From: Solirubrobacterales bacterium
GTDB lineage: Bacteria; Actinomycetota; Thermoleophilia; Solirubrobacterales; Solirubrobacteraceae
Assembly: GCA_019240015.1 (NCBI GenBank)
Contig: JAFAZB010000032.1
Location: 1 to 6,456, forward strand
Length of the DNA stretch: 6,456 nt
Direction: 5' to 3'
In this document: positions 6,127 through 6,456 of the stretch, piece by piece
Layout of the letters: each line of letters starts with the position of its first letter
Numbering within the stretch: the stretch's first letter is position 1
Translations under genes and position numbers: made by a program
The notes under the pieces: generated by a model
Seen by the model: the letters and a program-made list of their open reading frames with translations, nothing else
The model's database searches: none
Told to the model about the DNA's origin: nothing

Positions 6127-6142
6127 GCGGCGCTTGCGCCGC
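6127..6142 (+). repeat. GC-only hairpin after the zinc-ribbon gene
   Basis: GCGGCGC-TT-GCGCCGC is a perfect 7-bp inverted repeat beginning 20 bp after the stop codon. As RNA it would form a very stable stem with a CTTG tetraloop. Its place fits a transcript 3' end or pause site for lexA and the small gene, but there is no T-run, so a terminator role is only possible. Nearby GC repeats allow competing folds. Confidence 0.4.
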
Positions 6143-6143
6143 A

Positions 6144-6301
6144 GCGCGCGGCCCGCGGACGCGGCCATCGCACGCGCGGGCGGCCATGGCGCCCCCAGCG
6201 TGCGGGCATCGCGCGCCCCCGTGCGCGCGGCGACTGCGAGGCCTGGGCGCGGCAAGCGCGCGCGGCGACCCAGGCCCGAGCGCGCGGCCATGGCCCCCCC
6301 A
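6144..6301. repeat. Repeat-rich, GC-only spacer before rnpB
   Basis: Short motifs recur here. GCGCGCGG appears four times (6144, 6223, 6258, 6280). A 12-bp direct repeat GCGCGCGGCGAC is at 6223-6234 and 6258-6269. An 18-bp direct repeat starting GCGGCCATGGC (6180-6197 and 6284-6301) matches at 17 of 18 positions, with a partial third copy at 6161. An 8-bp inverted repeat GGCCTGGG/CCCAGGCC (6240-6247, 6269-6276) could form a hairpin. No protein-coding gene is supported on either strand. Confidence 0.6.
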
Positions 6302-6312
6302 CGATTCGGCGC

Positions 6313-6318
6313 TATCCT
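6313..6318 (+). promoter_or_regulatory. Likely -10 box of rnpB
   Basis: TATCCT matches the TAnnnT core and is the only AT-containing hexamer in a suitable place. It would start transcription at about 6324-6326, right at the beginning of the RNase P RNA. No -35 consensus is seen 16-18 bp upstream, where the sequence is part of the GC repeat. Confidence 0.5.
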
Positions 6319-6325
6319 GACGCCT

Positions 6326-6456
6326 GCAGACCGAGCAGTCGCGGAGGTGAAGTGCCTTCGAGGAAAGTCCGGACATCACAGGGCAGGGTGGTCGGTAACA
6401 CCGACCCGGGGAAACCCGCGGGAAAGTGCCACAGAAATAACACCGCCTAAGCTTGG
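6326..6456 (+). ncRNA. rnpB: RNase P RNA, bacterial type A (5' part, cut by window edge)
   Basis: This is the catalytic RNA that matures tRNA 5' ends. Several conserved pieces are in the correct order: GAGGAAAGTCCGGAC (6360-6374, conserved region I and 5' strand of helix P4), GGGCAGGGTG (6381-6390), a P8-like hairpin GGTCGG-TAACA-CCGACC (6390-6406), a P9-like hairpin CGGG-GAAA-CCCG (6407-6418), and AGTGCCACAGAAATAACACCGCC (starting 6425), which corresponds to AGTGCAACAGAGAGCAAACCGCC of E. coli. P3 appears to be a simple short hairpin, CGGAGG/CCTTCG with a 7-base loop (6342-6360), shorter than in E. coli. The 5' boundary is approximate (about 6325-6329). The rest, including the 3' strands of P1, P2 and P4, lies beyond the window. 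Confidence 0.96.

Noticed and set aside
5941..6450. Plus-strand open frame of 169 codons running into rnpB
   Set aside because: It overlaps the zinc-ribbon gene in another frame and the RNase P RNA; the composition is Ala/Arg-rich shadow sequence.

Overview
The window is high-GC bacterial DNA. The genes look actinobacterial: a LexA with a Gram-positive-type SOS box (CGAAC-N4-GTTCG), GC-rich codon use, frequent GTG starts, and short overlaps between genes. My best guess is a deep actinobacterial lineage such as the Thermoleophilia (Solirubrobacterales-like). That is an inference from general appearance; no database search was possible.

The left two thirds (1-4717) is one minus-strand sugar-use operon, read from right to left: an MsmX/UgpC/MalK-type ABC ATPase (4668-3484), a GH127-type beta-L-arabinofuranosidase (3487-1532), a sugar-binding lipoprotein (1529-267) and a MalF-type permease (267 to beyond base 1). 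The genes are very tightly packed: a 4-bp ATGA overlap, a 2-bp gap, then another 4-bp ATGA overlap. A LacI-family-like operator (4704-4717) lies 36 bp upstream of the ATPase start. Together they suggest import of an L-arabinofuranose-containing oligosaccharide, probably of plant origin, and its hydrolysis in the cytoplasm under control of a sugar-responsive repressor. The second permease and the repressor are not in the window and may lie to the left.

The middle (4718-5226) is intergenic except for a minus-strand tRNA-Leu(GAG). It is transcribed divergently from lexA and has a clear -10 box almost touching its 5' end.

The right part is on the plus strand. A well-formed promoter and SOS box precede lexA, which keeps all its self-cleavage residues. 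Overlapping lexA by 4 bp is a 72-residue zinc-ribbon protein, so it is probably co-transcribed with the SOS repressor. Inside that small gene is a striking nested inverted repeat (5938-5998: 13-bp outer arms and 11-bp inner arms, all perfect). After about 200 bp of very GC-rich, repeat-laden spacer, the 5' part of the RNase P RNA gene (rnpB) runs off the right edge.

The main points for a second look are the lexA-linked zinc-ribbon gene with its hairpin, the GH127 transport operon with its operator, and the repeat-rich spacer before rnpB.
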